64,000 bases of DNA from contig JAFODP010000011.1 of the NCBI GenBank assembly GCA_017380635.1, forward strand, positions 1 to 64,000, read 5' to 3'. The notes beneath the pieces were generated by a model. It had not been told where the DNA came from, ran no database searches, and was given only the letters and a program-made list of their open reading frames with translations. How positions within the stretch are numbered: position 1 is the stretch's first letter; each line of letters begins with the position of its first letter. Shown one piece after another: positions 54,301 through 62,034 of this stretch. The DNA comes from Bacteroidales bacterium. Its GTDB lineage: Bacteria; Bacteroidota; Bacteroidia; Bacteroidales; UBA1402. A program made the position numbers and the translations under genes.

Positions 54301-55782
54301 GTGGGCTTGCCAATCGGACATAGAGGCGCGTCTATCCACTTGAAAATCTGCATCGAAAAGACATTCCGGATCTTTGGCATCAATCGAAAGTTTGTACCAA
54401 CCGCGCTTATCGGCCTGCGCTTGCAAATTGATATGCTGATACTCGTATTGATTGAAAGGGAAACTTCGAAGATGGGCATTGGCTTTTAGTTGCGCATACT
54501 TGCTTCCCAATGCTTTGGCTTGCGCTTGCAGACGCACAGAGGTATTGCCTTGGAAAATTTCCTCATCGAGCAATTCGTCCAAGCGATAGGCCGGGATATC
54601 AATCTTGGCGCTTCCATCGTAAAAACCATCTGTTCGCTTCTGCAGATTCACATCCGCTTCAAAATTGCCAGGTTGGGTGTAAAAATGCCCATTCATCGAT
54701 AATGTTTCGTCTATCGAGGCAATATTACCTTCGAACGAACTTTTACCTAAATTATATAGTATATCTTCGGGCAAAGACAATGTTTCATGTGGAAACATGG
54801 CTTTATAATACTCGATAAGCAAAGGATCTACGCTGATATGCTTCCAAGCACTCTGCCATTGACGGCTCGATTGGTTAAGATTCGATACACGCGCACTTCC
54901 ATCCATCGCCACAAGATCATTTTGGCTATAAAGTTGACATTGTCCGATAGTCAAATCGTGCATATCGCCTTGCGCCTGCACATTCACTTGAAGTTCCACG
55001 TCTTCCAATTGTGCATCCTGAAACTTAGTGGAAAGCCAAGGAATATCAGCACTTGACAACTGCGCCAGCAGGCGAAATTCTTTCAAAAGGGACAAAGAAT
55101 CCAAACAGAAAGAAGGACATTGCAATTCGATAGAATCGCTATAAATATAGGAGGATGGAAGTTCCAAACGCAATTGCGGAACACGCAGCAGGGAAGCATT
55201 CTCCAAAGAGGCTTGCAAATGAAGTCGGCTCAGTTCGAAACCATCCGTTACATTCACAAAAGACAAATCTTCTATCTGTACACGTTGCTGATTAGGAGCG
55301 ACAAAAATCGAAAGTTTGGCTTGAAAATCTTGTATATCCAGCGCTTGAAAAACCACAGACGAAGAGGTAACAAGCAAACGATCTATCTTGATTCTCAGTG
55401 GTTTTGAGTTGTTATTCTTAACAAGGAATGGCAAATTTAGCTCGGACGACGGAAGACATTGAAGCGACTCCACACGCAGTGCCTGTATATGCAATTGTCG
55501 CCACAACAAGGGGAGCACCCGAATATTACATTCCAATTGCTCTGCACTGGCAAAAGAGCGGCCATCGGCATCGCTGCACGAAACTCGATACAATTCCAAA
55601 GAAGCCTTGTTCCAATGCCAACGAACAGAATCCAATTCAACGGACAATCCTTGCTTTTGTAGTGCTGAAGTCAGGGCAGGACGCAAGATCTTTTGTTGAA
55701 AACGGGTGTTGTCAGACAAAAGAAAAAGCAGCACGACTACTATCGGCAATATCAAATACCCTATGTACGACTTCTTTTTCAC
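51334..55782 (-). CDS. tamB: Translocation and assembly module protein TamB (DUF490)
   Basis: About 1482 residues. An N-terminal signal anchor (SYIGYLILPIVVVLLFLLSD) is followed by a very long repetitive beta-rich region typical of AsmA/TamB-like lipid-channel proteins. The C-terminal TamB domain (last 300 residues) contains FGRYELDKGKYGFTFQDLIH, FPSADEELRRRIMNII, LLLLNRF and YRYDDMAEGLGEWQVAMSSQ. It spans the periplasm and helps outer-membrane assembly or phospholipid transport. The ATG at 55860 precedes the promoter's -7 element at 55839-55832, so the GTG at 55782 (read as MKKKSYIGYL) is the better start. It is divergent from tsaD across a repeat-rich gap. Confidence 0.92.
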   Translation of the reverse strand: MKKKSYIGYLILPIVVVLLFLLSDNTRFQQKILRPALTSALQKQGLSVELDSVRWHWNKASLELYRVSCSDADGRSFASAEQLECNIRVLPLLWRQLHIQALRVESLQCLPSSELNLPFLVKNNNSKPLRIKIDRLLVTSSSVVFQALDIQDFQAKLSIFVAPNQQRVQIEDLSFVNVTDGFELSRLHLQASLENASLLRVPQLRLELPSSYIYSDSIELQCPSFCLDSLSLLKEFRLLAQLSSADIPWLSTKFQDAQLEDVELQVNVQAQGDMHDLTIGQCQLYSQNDLVAMDGSARVSNLNQSSRQWQSAWKHISVDPLLIEYYKAMFPHETLSLPEDILYNLGKSSFEGNIASIDETLSMNGHFYTQPGNFEADVNLQKRTDGFYDGSAKIDIPAYRLDELLDEEIFQGNTSVRLQAQAKALGSKYAQLKANAHLRSFPFNQYEYQHINLQAQADKRGWYKLSIDAKDPECLFDADFQVDRRASMSDWQAHLDAEHVNLQALHLLEGDDEKAHLSFEMDAHLKGDTIDRLWGDVRLDSIDFYHHATSYRLPSLLISNHKESNNYAHLQVQSNQINADVYGDMGWSQFYRELQSQVLAEYLPSVFSASKRAGDVYLSNQFAFRVDVSSTDSLAKAFSWPISLVDTAHIEGYYYDEKDVFALSIMADSLRVQDKVLHQTHLMLDNKAYKTMDLSLSTHFPTSKDDFLINMDAKALSDTLDMSIQVDLAQSLPFALSNSRHLFGRDSADMLSCCSKLYVPYVQWKGATWQLDTAHVDYISNRLYVEDFAFHNDDQYIQMDGLISESPYDSLYLKVSQLNLAHITQLFPPNKTIPKPMFFGGIISADASLRALLSKPEFDADLSVAGFSMNQHVVGDLDATTRWNNETSSLDIVSQVNSGDMHTGVIEGFYSPMADSLYLDISAEGLPLNFISYYLEPMMTLGAQVYGDVELFGAPLRQYWDVVADAYVSEGDLYSPALNVRYTFSDSIRLMPGVILFDQIDLYDVYSNHALFNGRIRHRNFAGMEFDLDLAMQRLHLMDLPMSDQAFYGEIEASGKARMSGNEKDIRIDLDVQTEDHTNFYLSLANNTADSNYSFIEFVNAEDKNGVSIEKKNTTVDEEAAQLLPTNLSIDMNLDITPTANLIFVTNPAAGDEMRMSGNGTLRLSYDSKDDLQLFGRYELDKGKYGFTFQDLIHRDFNILQGSSINFSGDLMSANLDINANHSVLNVELSDILDEAELSSMNLNRTSIPVNCQLNILGELQQPEIVLGLDFPSADEELRRRIMNIINTDEILNRQIVSLLLLNRFAMTENVQNSEAATNNNMSAVMDIGLNSLSNQLNRIIYQALGSDNLSFDLNYRYDDMAEGLGEWQVAMSSQLLNNRLVINGNIGSREDLVNDNTQFIGDFDAEYKFSRDGRLRGKFFNRTNDSRYFKSAMTTQGVGVVYKENFHSFSELRHKINAWIARRIKHSKADSDINVRKNKNK

Positions 55783-55831
55783 AATAATTAATTGTACTTT
55801 TGCAGCGATTTCGCCATCAAATAAAAACTGA

Positions 55832-55861
55832 CAAAGATAGTGAAAGTCGAGAGAAAACAAA
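55832..55861 (-). promoter_or_regulatory. Promoter TTTG-N18-TATCTTTG for tamB
   Basis: On the minus strand TTTG (55861-55858) is followed by TATCTTTG (55839-55832) at 18-bp spacing, with a predicted start near 55826. The -33 element lies inside the left arm of the 55850-55888 inverted repeat, so cruciform formation or protein binding there could affect tamB expression. Confidence 0.65.
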
Positions 55862-55888
55862 TCATGTTAACATGATTTTGTTTTCTCG
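55850..55888. repeat. Long inverted repeat at the tamB promoter
   Basis: A perfect 20-bp palindrome (AAATCATGTT/AACATGATTT, 55859-55878) is extended by GAGAAAACA on the left and TTTGTTTTCTC on the right with one unpaired base, giving an inverted repeat of about 38 bp. The right arm (TTTTGTTTTCTC) is also complementary to 56009-56021, so two exclusive pairings are possible. Confidence 0.75.
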
Positions 55889-56021
55889 GATTCAGGCTTT
55901 ATCGAAGCGAGCAGATGAAGCGATAGCTTGCTATCAGGCTTCATCGCGAAGCTGAAGATAAAGCGGATAAAGCTTGATTGAATCAAGCTTTATCTGAGCT
56001 AGAATCCGAAGGAAACAAAAT
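55875..56021. repeat. Nested multi-branched inverted repeat (candidate structured RNA or palindromic element)
   Basis: Outer arms 55875-55893 and 56002-56021 pair (ATTTTGTTT with AAACAAAAT, TCGGATTC with GAATCCGA). Inside are two branches. Branch 1 is GCTTTATC (55896-55903) with GATAAAGC (55957-55964), enclosing GATGAAGC/GCTTCATC (55914-55921, 55938-55945) and GATAGC/GCTATC. Branch 2 is a perfect 14-bp stem 55966-55979 with 55981-55994. The result is a cloverleaf-like fold with no coding frame. Confidence 0.75.
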
Positions 56022-56054
56022 ATAGTTCACGCTTTTTGTTTTCCGAGGCGCATC

Positions 56055-56240
56055 CTATCTTGCGAGCCCCGCAGGGGCGAGAAAGATAGTGCAAGCAAAG
56101 ACGAAGTGTTTATCTTGCGAGGTTGCGAGGAAATAGCGGAAGCTATTCCGAGTGACCGAGAAAGATAGTGAAAGCAAAGAACGAAGTGCTTGCTTTGCGA
56201 GGTCACGAGGAACGAAGTTGCTTGCCTTGCGAGCATATTA
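56055..56240. repeat. Direct and inverted repeats between tamB and tsaD
   Basis: An imperfect direct repeat of 52-53 bp occurs at 56079-56130 and 56158-56210 (79-bp period). Two hairpins share the plan TATCTT-gcga ... gaga-AAGATA: 56055-56089, with inner stem GCCCC/GGGGC, and 56111-56167, with inner stem AATAGC/GCTATT. TTGCGAG occurs four times (56060, 56115, 56195, 56227). A 69-codon minus-strand frame (56027-56236) is open across it but is judged a by-product. The remaining 38 bp before tsaD are AT-rich. Confidence 0.75.
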
Positions 56241-56278
56241 CTTATTAGAATGATAATTAAGCCATTAGAATATAAATA

Positions 56279-57301
56279 ATGAAACCAGTGTACATCTTAG
56301 CCATAGAATCCTCCTGCGACGACACATCCGCAGCCGTTTTGGAAGGAGATTACTTGCTTTCCAACGTGATTGCCAGTCAAAAAGTACATGAGCTGTACGG
56401 CGGCGTGGTGCCAGAATTGGCGTCGCGCGCACATCAACACAATATTGTACCCGTGGTCGATTTGGCCATCAAGCAAGCCGGAATCAAGAAAGAAGAAATC
56501 AGCGCATTGGCCTACACCAGAGGCCCAGGTCTGATGGGATCGTTGTTGGTAGGCAGTTCTTTTGCCAAAGGCTTTGCCAGAGCGCTCGACATTCCCATGA
56601 TTGAAGTCAATCACTTGCAAGCACACATTTTGGCCCATTTCATCAAGGAAAAAGGCGAAGATCATCAATCTCCACAATTCCCATTCCTTTGCTTGTTGGT
56701 ATCGGGCGGAAATTCGCAGATTGTATTGGTAAAATCCTACAAAGACATGGAAATCATCGGTCAGACCATCGATGATGCAGCCGGCGAAGCCTTCGATAAA
56801 TGCGCAAAAATGCTCGGTTTGCCTTATCCCGGCGGCCCACACATCGACCGCTTAGCCAAGGAGGGTAACAGCCAGGCATTCCGATTTAACAAGCCGCAGA
56901 TTCCGGAATTCAACTACAGTTTCAGCGGACTGAAGACCTCTTTCTTATATCGTCTGCGCGATGAAGTGGCTAAAAATCCCGATTTCATCGAAGAAAACAA
57001 ATGCGATCTTTGCGCATCTTTGCAGCACACGGTGGTATCCATCTTGATGGACAAACTCTACAAGGCCAGCAAAGCTTATGGCATCAAGGAAGTTGCCGTA
57101 GCCGGTGGTGTTTCAGCCAACAGTGCGTTACGTGCAGCTTTCCAAGACTATAGCAAGCGCTACGGATGGAAGATTCATCTGCCCAAATTTTCATATACGA
57201 CGGATAATGCTGCTATGGTAGCTATCTGTGGATATTTCAAATACTTAGATAAAGATTTCTGTCCCATTGAAGCTGCTCCGTTTTCGAGTGTTGCCATATA
57301 A
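56279..57301 (+). CDS. tsaD: tRNA N6-adenosine threonylcarbamoyltransferase
   Basis: 340 residues, the full length of TsaD/Gcp. It begins YILAIESSCDDTSAAVL, has metal-binding His112 and His116 in NHLQAHILAH, LVSGGNSQIVLVKSYKD, DDAAGEAFDKCAKMLGLPYPGG, VAGGVSANSALRAAF and YTTDNAAMVAICGYFK. It transfers threonylcarbamoyl to A37 of ANN-decoding tRNAs. A tsaD gene next to a divergent tamB is a recurrent Bacteroidota arrangement. No consensus promoter is visible between the repeat element and the ATG. Confidence 0.97.
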   Translation: MKPVYILAIESSCDDTSAAVLEGDYLLSNVIASQKVHELYGGVVPELASRAHQHNIVPVVDLAIKQAGIKKEEISALAYTRGPGLMGSLLVGSSFAKGFARALDIPMIEVNHLQAHILAHFIKEKGEDHQSPQFPFLCLLVSGGNSQIVLVKSYKDMEIIGQTIDDAAGEAFDKCAKMLGLPYPGGPHIDRLAKEGNSQAFRFNKPQIPEFNYSFSGLKTSFLYRLRDEVAKNPDFIEENKCDLCASLQHTVVSILMDKLYKASKAYGIKEVAVAGGVSANSALRAAFQDYSKRYGWKIHLPKFSYTTDNAAMVAICGYFKYLDKDFCPIEAAPFSSVAI

Positions 57302-57368
57302 TAACTAGCTGTATATCAGCAACTTATTAAATAAATTAATTTTTTAAGGAAAATAATCCTTGAAATAA

Positions 57369-57399
57369 TTGTTTATTAGGTAAAAAATACCGAATTTTG
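57369..57399 (+). promoter_or_regulatory. Promoter TTG-N20-GAATTTTG for rpmB
   Basis: TTG at 57369-57371 and GAATTTTG at 57392-57399, one base off the TAnnTTTG consensus, are 20 bp apart. The leader to the rpmB ATG at 57448 is about 43 bases. The tsaD-rpmB gap contains only weak stem-loops besides. Confidence 0.6.
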
Positions 57400-57447
57400 C
57401 AGCCGCTAAAAATTAGAGAAAATATAAACCAATAAATATCAATTGAA

Positions 57448-57708
57448 ATGTCAAAAATTTGTCAGATCACAGGAAAAAAAGCAATGATTGGCAATAACGT
57501 TTCTCACTCTAAGAGACGTACGAAAAGAAAATTCAATGTCAATCTTTTCAGCAAAAAGTTCTATTGGGTAGAACAGGATTGTTGGATTGCACTGACCATT
57601 TCTGCTGCTGGATTGCGTGACATTAACCGCAAAGGTTTGAACGCAGCAATGAAAGATGCAGCTGCAGCTGGTTACTTGCGTATGGAAGATGTATTAATTC
57701 TTAACTAA
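57448..57708 (+). CDS. rpmB: Ribosomal protein bL28
   Basis: 86 residues, [20 protein letters not shown] at the N terminus, then [15 protein letters not shown]. It is a basic protein of the large ribosomal subunit near the E site. The N-terminal CQITGK lacks the full zinc Cys set of some homologues. It is first in a three-gene operon with bL33 14 bases downstream. Confidence 0.97.
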   Translation: MSKICQITGKKAMIGNNVSHSKRRTKRKFNVNLFSKKFYWVEQDCWIALTISAAGLRDINRKGLNAAMKDAAAAGYLRMEDVLILN

Positions 57709-57722
57709 GGGAGATTATCACT

Positions 57723-57911
57723 ATGGCAAAGAAAGCAAAAGGAAACAGAGTGCAAGTAATCTTGGAATGCACCGAACACAAAGAAAGCGGTATGCCCGGT
57801 ACATCTCGCTACATTACCACCAAAAACCGTAAAAATACTACTGGCCGTTTGGAATTGAAGAAATACAATCCTATTTTGAAACGTGTCACAGTTCACAAAG
57901 AAATTAAATAA
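57723..57911 (+). CDS. rpmG: Ribosomal protein bL33
   Basis: 62 residues, [20 protein letters not shown] followed by [27 protein letters not shown] sequence. Only one Cys is present, so it is the zinc-free form. It is part of the large subunit near the tRNA exit site, in operon with bL28 and the following small protein. Confidence 0.97.
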   Translation: MAKKAKGNRVQVILECTEHKESGMPGTSRYITTKNRKNTTGRLELKKYNPILKRVTVHKEIK

Positions 57912-57921
57912 GGTATAGACT

Positions 57922-58074
57922 ATGGCAAAGAAAGCAGTTGCAAGTATGCAGACCGGTGAAGGTCGTACTTCTGTGAAAATCATCAAAATGGTGAAATCTC
58001 CTAAGACTGGTGCTTACGCCTTCAACGAAGAGATGGTTCCCAACGAAAAAGTAAACGAATATATCAAGAAATAA
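57922..58074 (+). CDS. DUF4295 protein (Bacteroidota ribosomal protein bL38)
   Basis: 50 residues, from MAKKAVASMQTGEGRTSVKI to NEKVNEYIKK. DUF4295 proteins are found only in Bacteroidota, always in the bL28-bL33 operon. As I recall, the family was identified as an extra large-subunit protein (bL38) in the Flavobacterium johnsoniae ribosome structure. It is basic, starts 10 bases after the bL33 stop and is followed by a terminator hairpin. It is too short to be found by length-filtered ORF searches. Confidence 0.92.
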   Translation: MAKKAVASMQTGEGRTSVKIIKMVKSPKTGAYAFNEEMVPNEKVNEYIKK

Positions 58075-58093
58075 TTTTGATATGAGATCATTC

Positions 58094-58130
58094 AAATAGC
58101 TTGTTTCTTACATAGGAGCAAGCTATTTTT
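58094..58130 (+). terminator. Terminator of the L28-L33-bL38 operon
   Basis: AAATAGCTTG (58094-58103) pairs perfectly with CAAGCTATTT (58119-58128), followed by T residues to 58130. It lies 20 bp after the bL38 stop and 24 bp before ftsY, so ftsY expression depends on read-through or an unrecognised promoter. Confidence 0.85.
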
Positions 58131-58153
58131 GCTTTATATTTAATAAGGTAATT

Positions 58154-59116
58154 ATGGGCATTTTCAGTTTCTTTACCAAAGAAAAAAAAGCCAATCTGGA
58201 TCAAGGCTTGGCAAAAACCAAAGAGAGCGTATTTTCTAAGATCGGCCGTGCCATTGCCGGCAAATCCACCGTCGACGACGACGTACTGGACGAACTTGAA
58301 GAAATTCTCATCACGTCCGATGTTGGCGTAGATACCACTTTGCGTATTATCGATCGTATTCAAGCCCGCATCAAAAGAGACAAATATCTCAACACCGCCG
58401 AACTCCATAAAATTCTGAAAGAAGAAATTGTTGATTTGCTGATTGAAAACGAAGGCGAAGAATTGAAAGATTTCGATTCTCCACTCAACAGCAAACCTTA
58501 TGTCATTATGGTGGTTGGCGTGAATGGCGTTGGCAAGACCACTACCATCGGTAAATTGGCCTACCAATTCCAAAAACACGGCAAGAAAGTTTATTTGGGT
58601 GCCGCCGACACTTTCCGCGCAGCAGCCATCGAACAATTGGAAATCTGGGGAGAACGCACCGGCGCACCGGTTATCCGTCAGAAGATGGGCGCAGATCCCG
58701 CCTCGGTGGTGTTCGATACTTTGAAATCGGCCGTAGCCAACGATGCTGACATAGTATTGATCGACACCGCCGGACGTTTGCACAACAAAGTGGGATTGAT
58801 GAACGAATTGAGCAAGATCAAGAATGTGATGCAAAAGGTAGTACCCGATGCACCCCACGAAGTTTTGTTGGTTTTGGACGCATCCACCGGACAGAATGCC
58901 TTTGAACAAGCCAAGCAATTTACCAAAGCAACCGAAGTGAACGCTTTGGCTATCACTAAGTTGGATGGAACAGCCAAGGGTGGTGTCGTGTTGGGTATTT
59001 CCGATCAGTTCCAAGTTCCTGTCAAATATATCGGTTTGGGCGAAGGTATCGACCATTTGCAAGTCTTCAATCGTAAAGAATTCGTCGATTCTTTGTTTGG
59101 CGATCAGATGTCTTAA
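58154..59116 (+). CDS. ftsY: Signal recognition particle receptor FtsY
   Basis: 320 residues. A short N-terminal region without the long acidic A domain of E. coli precedes the NG GTPase domain. P-loop GVNGVGKTT is at residues 122-130; DTFRAAAIEQL, DTAGRLHNK and TKLDGTAKGG follow. It docks SRP-ribosome complexes at the inner membrane for cotranslational insertion. It lies two bases before rimO, with which it is co-transcribed. Confidence 0.97.
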   Translation: MGIFSFFTKEKKANLDQGLAKTKESVFSKIGRAIAGKSTVDDDVLDELEEILITSDVGVDTTLRIIDRIQARIKRDKYLNTAELHKILKEEIVDLLIENEGEELKDFDSPLNSKPYVIMVVGVNGVGKTTTIGKLAYQFQKHGKKVYLGAADTFRAAAIEQLEIWGERTGAPVIRQKMGADPASVVFDTLKSAVANDADIVLIDTAGRLHNKVGLMNELSKIKNVMQKVVPDAPHEVLLVLDASTGQNAFEQAKQFTKATEVNALAITKLDGTAKGGVVLGISDQFQVPVKYIGLGEGIDHLQVFNRKEFVDSLFGDQMS

Positions 59117-59118
59117 CT

Positions 59119-60429
59119 ATGAATACGCAAAGCAACAAAGCACATGTCATTTCCTTGGGTTGTTCCAAAAACCTGGTCGATTCGGAACAATTGCTTTATC
59201 AATTGCAAAGATCTGGTTATCAAGTAAGTCACAATAGTGACCATATCGAGGAAGGCGTTGTTATCATCAATACTTGCGGCTTTATTCAGGATGCCAAGGA
59301 AGAGTCTATCGAAACCATTTTGGAATACGCACAGGCTCGCGAAGAAGGAATTATCGAACGACTTTATGTATTTGGCTGTCTTTCACAACGTTATGCAGAG
59401 GAATTGAAAGCTGAAATTCCCGAAGTGGATGCTTTTTACGGCAAATTCGATTGGCATCATATCCTGGAAGATTTGGGTAGCGAATACTGCATGGAAGAAC
59501 GACATCGTCGTATCCTGACCACGCCCTCGCATTATGCTTTTGTCAAGATTTCAGAAGGTTGCAACCGTCATTGTGCCTATTGCGCCATTCCTCTGATTAC
59601 CGGCCGACACCGTTCGCGCCCTATGGAAGATATCGTGCAGGAAGTCAAGGAATTGGTTGCCGGTGGCGTAAAAGAAATTCAGCTGATTGCTCAAGATTTG
59701 TCATATTATGGCAAAGATCTTTACGGTCGTTTCAACTTGGCCGAACTCATGGAGAAACTCTCTGATATAGAAGGACTTGAATGGTTGCGTCTACATTATA
59801 CCTATCCACATTTGTTTCCCATGGATATTCTCAAAGTGATGCGCGAACGCAAGAATATCTGCCATTACCTGGATATGGCATTTCAACATTGTAGCGACCA
59901 TATGCTGCAGCAAATGCGCCGTCATATCAATGCCGAAGAAAGCTACCAGCTGATAGAGGCTATCCGTAAGGAAGTGCCTGATATTCATCTGCGTACCACG
60001 CTTATGGTGGGTCATCCAGGCGAAACGGAAGAAGATTTTGAAGCCTTGAAAACTTTCGTACAGAAGGTTCGTTTCGAGCGCATGGGTGCCTTCAGTTTCT
60101 CCAGCGAAGAAGGTACTTATTCCGGCGATCATTATCAAGATGATGTAGCTCAGGAAGTTAAAGAAGCCCGCTTAGACGAGTTGATGGCTTTGCAACATAA
60201 TATCTCGGAAGAAATCAATCAGGAAAAAGTAGGGAAGTGCCTGAAAGTCATTATTGATAGGGAAGAGGAAGATTATTACATTGCCCGCAGCGAATTCGAC
60301 TCGCCCGAGGTTGATCCCGAAATCTTTATCGACAAGACGAAAAAACTGAAGATCGGCAGCTTCTATCAAGCTCGCATCACGCAAGCAGACACTTACGATT
60401 TGTTTGCTGAAATTGTTGAAAATCAATAA
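59119..60429 (+). CDS. rimO: Ribosomal protein uS12 methylthiotransferase
   Basis: 436 residues with the three MTTase domains. An N-terminal UPF0004 domain carries cluster cysteines (LGCSKNLVDSE, NTCGFI, FGCLSQRY). The radical SAM domain has CNRHCAYCAIP (CxxxCxxC), and the C terminus is a TRAM domain (from about 375). It adds a methylthio group to the conserved Asp of ribosomal protein S12. The next gene starts about 10 bases downstream. Confidence 0.97.
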   Translation: MNTQSNKAHVISLGCSKNLVDSEQLLYQLQRSGYQVSHNSDHIEEGVVIINTCGFIQDAKEESIETILEYAQAREEGIIERLYVFGCLSQRYAEELKAEIPEVDAFYGKFDWHHILEDLGSEYCMEERHRRILTTPSHYAFVKISEGCNRHCAYCAIPLITGRHRSRPMEDIVQEVKELVAGGVKEIQLIAQDLSYYGKDLYGRFNLAELMEKLSDIEGLEWLRLHYTYPHLFPMDILKVMRERKNICHYLDMAFQHCSDHMLQQMRRHINAEESYQLIEAIRKEVPDIHLRTTLMVGHPGETEEDFEALKTFVQKVRFERMGAFSFSSEEGTYSGDHYQDDVAQEVKEARLDELMALQHNISEEINQEKVGKCLKVIIDREEEDYYIARSEFDSPEVDPEIFIDKTKKLKIGSFYQARITQADTYDLFAEIVENQ

Positions 60430-60439
60430 AATAAACCAC

Positions 60440-61624
60440 ATGAGAATTGCATTCCGTCGAGGCTTATTGAGCCTTAGTCTGCTTGTTTCTGCGCTGAGTC
60501 TCTCGGCCGAAAACAACACACAAATTCAGGAAAAAGGTTTCGATATTTATGGCCATATCCGCACGGATTTCTTTGCACAAAGCCGTAATTGTATCAATTC
60601 TGTCAACGATTTATTTTCGCTGTATGCGGCTCCCGAAGGCAATCAGCCATCGGCAGGCATGCACAGTATCACCACGCGTATGGGTGCCAATTTTTATGCT
60701 CCGGGCATTTTGGGCGCCAAGCAAAGTGTGGGAAAAATCGAAGCAGATTTCAGCGGCGGTAGCGATTACGTCTGGATTCGTTTGCGTCAAGCATACACCC
60801 AATGGCAGTGGGAACATGCCAGTTTGTTGATGGGGCAGACCTGGCATCCGATGTTTACCCAACATATCATGCCCGGCACGCTGAATATCAATACCGGCTC
60901 ACCATTCAATCCTTTCAATCGCAGCCCGCAATTGCGCTATAATTATCATTTTCAAGATATTACGTTCACCGGCGCAGCCATTTATCAGACTATGTACAAA
61001 AGCCAAGGTCCGAATGGTGCCAGCATTCAATATCAGAAAGATGCCGTTATTCCGAATCTTTTTTTGGGCATCGACTATAAGAATAAACACTTCCGCACAG
61101 GGCTTGGCGGCGACTATAAAGCCATCAAACCGATGAAAGAAGTTGATGCTTTGGTACATGGTTTTTCCGGCATCGTTTACGCTGATTATCAGAAAGATTT
61201 GCTCAGAATTTCTGCCAAAGCAACTTACGGACAAAACATGAGCGACCACAACATCATCGGTGGTTATTATATCGACAGATATCATAATTACCACAAATTC
61301 AATTCTTTTGCAGCTTATACCAATCTTTGCTACGGCAGTCTGCATAAAATGCTGTTTTTGGCCGGATACACCGCCAACTTGGGTGCCACGGATGAAATAA
61401 CAAGTACCGGTAATTTTTATGGCTTCGGTATTTCCAATAATAAATATATCGGCGACATGTACCGCGTTTCGCTGGCTTATACCTACAATCCGGAAAACTG
61501 GCGCCTCGGTATGGAACTGGAATATAATAAGGTAACTTGGTGCGAAATGGCGCTTGGCCAGTTGGTAAATCCAGATCGCAAGGACGTTGTCCGTTTAGGA
61601 ATGGTTGCTCAGTATTATTTCTAA
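60440..61624 (+). CDS. Porin-like outer-membrane protein
   Basis: 394 residues. The start at 60440 yields a signal peptide (MRIAFRRGLLSLSLLVSALS, cleaved near LSAENN). The mature protein has regular beta-strands ending with RLGMVAQYYF, a C-terminal Phe typical of outer-membrane barrels. FDIYGHIRTDFFAQSRNC at the N terminus and MGQTWHPMFTQ resemble DcaP-type trimeric porins. It is probably a diffusion channel. It follows rimO by 10 bases, and a terminator lies 98 bp after its stop. Confidence 0.82.
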   Translation: MRIAFRRGLLSLSLLVSALSLSAENNTQIQEKGFDIYGHIRTDFFAQSRNCINSVNDLFSLYAAPEGNQPSAGMHSITTRMGANFYAPGILGAKQSVGKIEADFSGGSDYVWIRLRQAYTQWQWEHASLLMGQTWHPMFTQHIMPGTLNINTGSPFNPFNRSPQLRYNYHFQDITFTGAAIYQTMYKSQGPNGASIQYQKDAVIPNLFLGIDYKNKHFRTGLGGDYKAIKPMKEVDALVHGFSGIVYADYQKDLLRISAKATYGQNMSDHNIIGGYYIDRYHNYHKFNSFAAYTNLCYGSLHKMLFLAGYTANLGATDEITSTGNFYGFGISNNKYIGDMYRVSLAYTYNPENWRLGMELEYNKVTWCEMALGQLVNPDRKDVVRLGMVAQYYF

Positions 61625-61721
61625 AATTTTAGCGAACTGCTATATTACTGAGAATGACGATAGATTCTAGGTAAATTGATCTGCAAGGAAAATTGATATC
61701 CGAAATAAAGTAAGCATAATT

Positions 61722-61757
61722 ATGGCGATGACTCGACAAGAGTTGTCGCCATTTTTG
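61722..61757 (+). terminator. Terminator downstream of the porin-like gene
   Basis: A 13-bp stem (ATGGCGATGACTC at 61722-61734, complement with two G-T wobbles at 61740-61752) encloses loop GACAA and runs into a T tract. It probably ends the ftsY-rimO-porin transcript. Confidence 0.85.
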
Positions 61758-61961
61758 TTTAATATCACATTATTCTCAGTTTTTGTTCAAATCAAATCCA
61801 ATCTACGAAAATCTTCCTTTTTCGCTTTTTGACCGCTTTTGTGCTATAATTAATATTATGTTGAATTGATAATTGTTCCATCTACTCTTTTAAAAACTTC
61901 TCTTCAAAACCTTTAATTTACATCTACTAATCTCTTCAAATTCGATCTACATGTTGTAAAA

Positions 61962-61991
61962 AAAATCCCCGGAACGAATTCCGAGGATTTT
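61962..61991 (-). terminator. Terminator of the TPR-protein gene
   Basis: A 13-bp stem with one mismatch (61962-61974 with 61979-61991) has an eight-base A run on its left, which is a T run on the minus strand. It lies 43 bp after the stop of the minus-strand gene at 62035. Confidence 0.85.
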
Positions 61992-62034
61992 CATGTATGC
62001 TGAAAGTATTCTTTTCAGAAACTTGCTATCAAGA

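Larger units (their letters stand above)
61625..62034. other. Gap between porin-like and TPR genes
   Basis: This 410-bp gap holds two terminators (61722-61757 and 61962-61991) and, between them, about 200 bp of AT-rich DNA with several ATCTAC/TCTTC-type pyrimidine runs on the plus strand. No ORF with coding character and no consensus promoter were seen. Confidence 0.6.

Noticed and set aside
56027..56236. 69-codon minus-strand ORF in the tamB-tsaD gap
   Set aside because: It consists wholly of the direct and inverted repeats, so the open frame most likely reflects repeat composition rather than a protein, though copies elsewhere would be worth checking.
58088..59062. 324-codon minus-strand ORF
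   Set aside because: Antisense to ftsY, whose GTPase motifs are intact.
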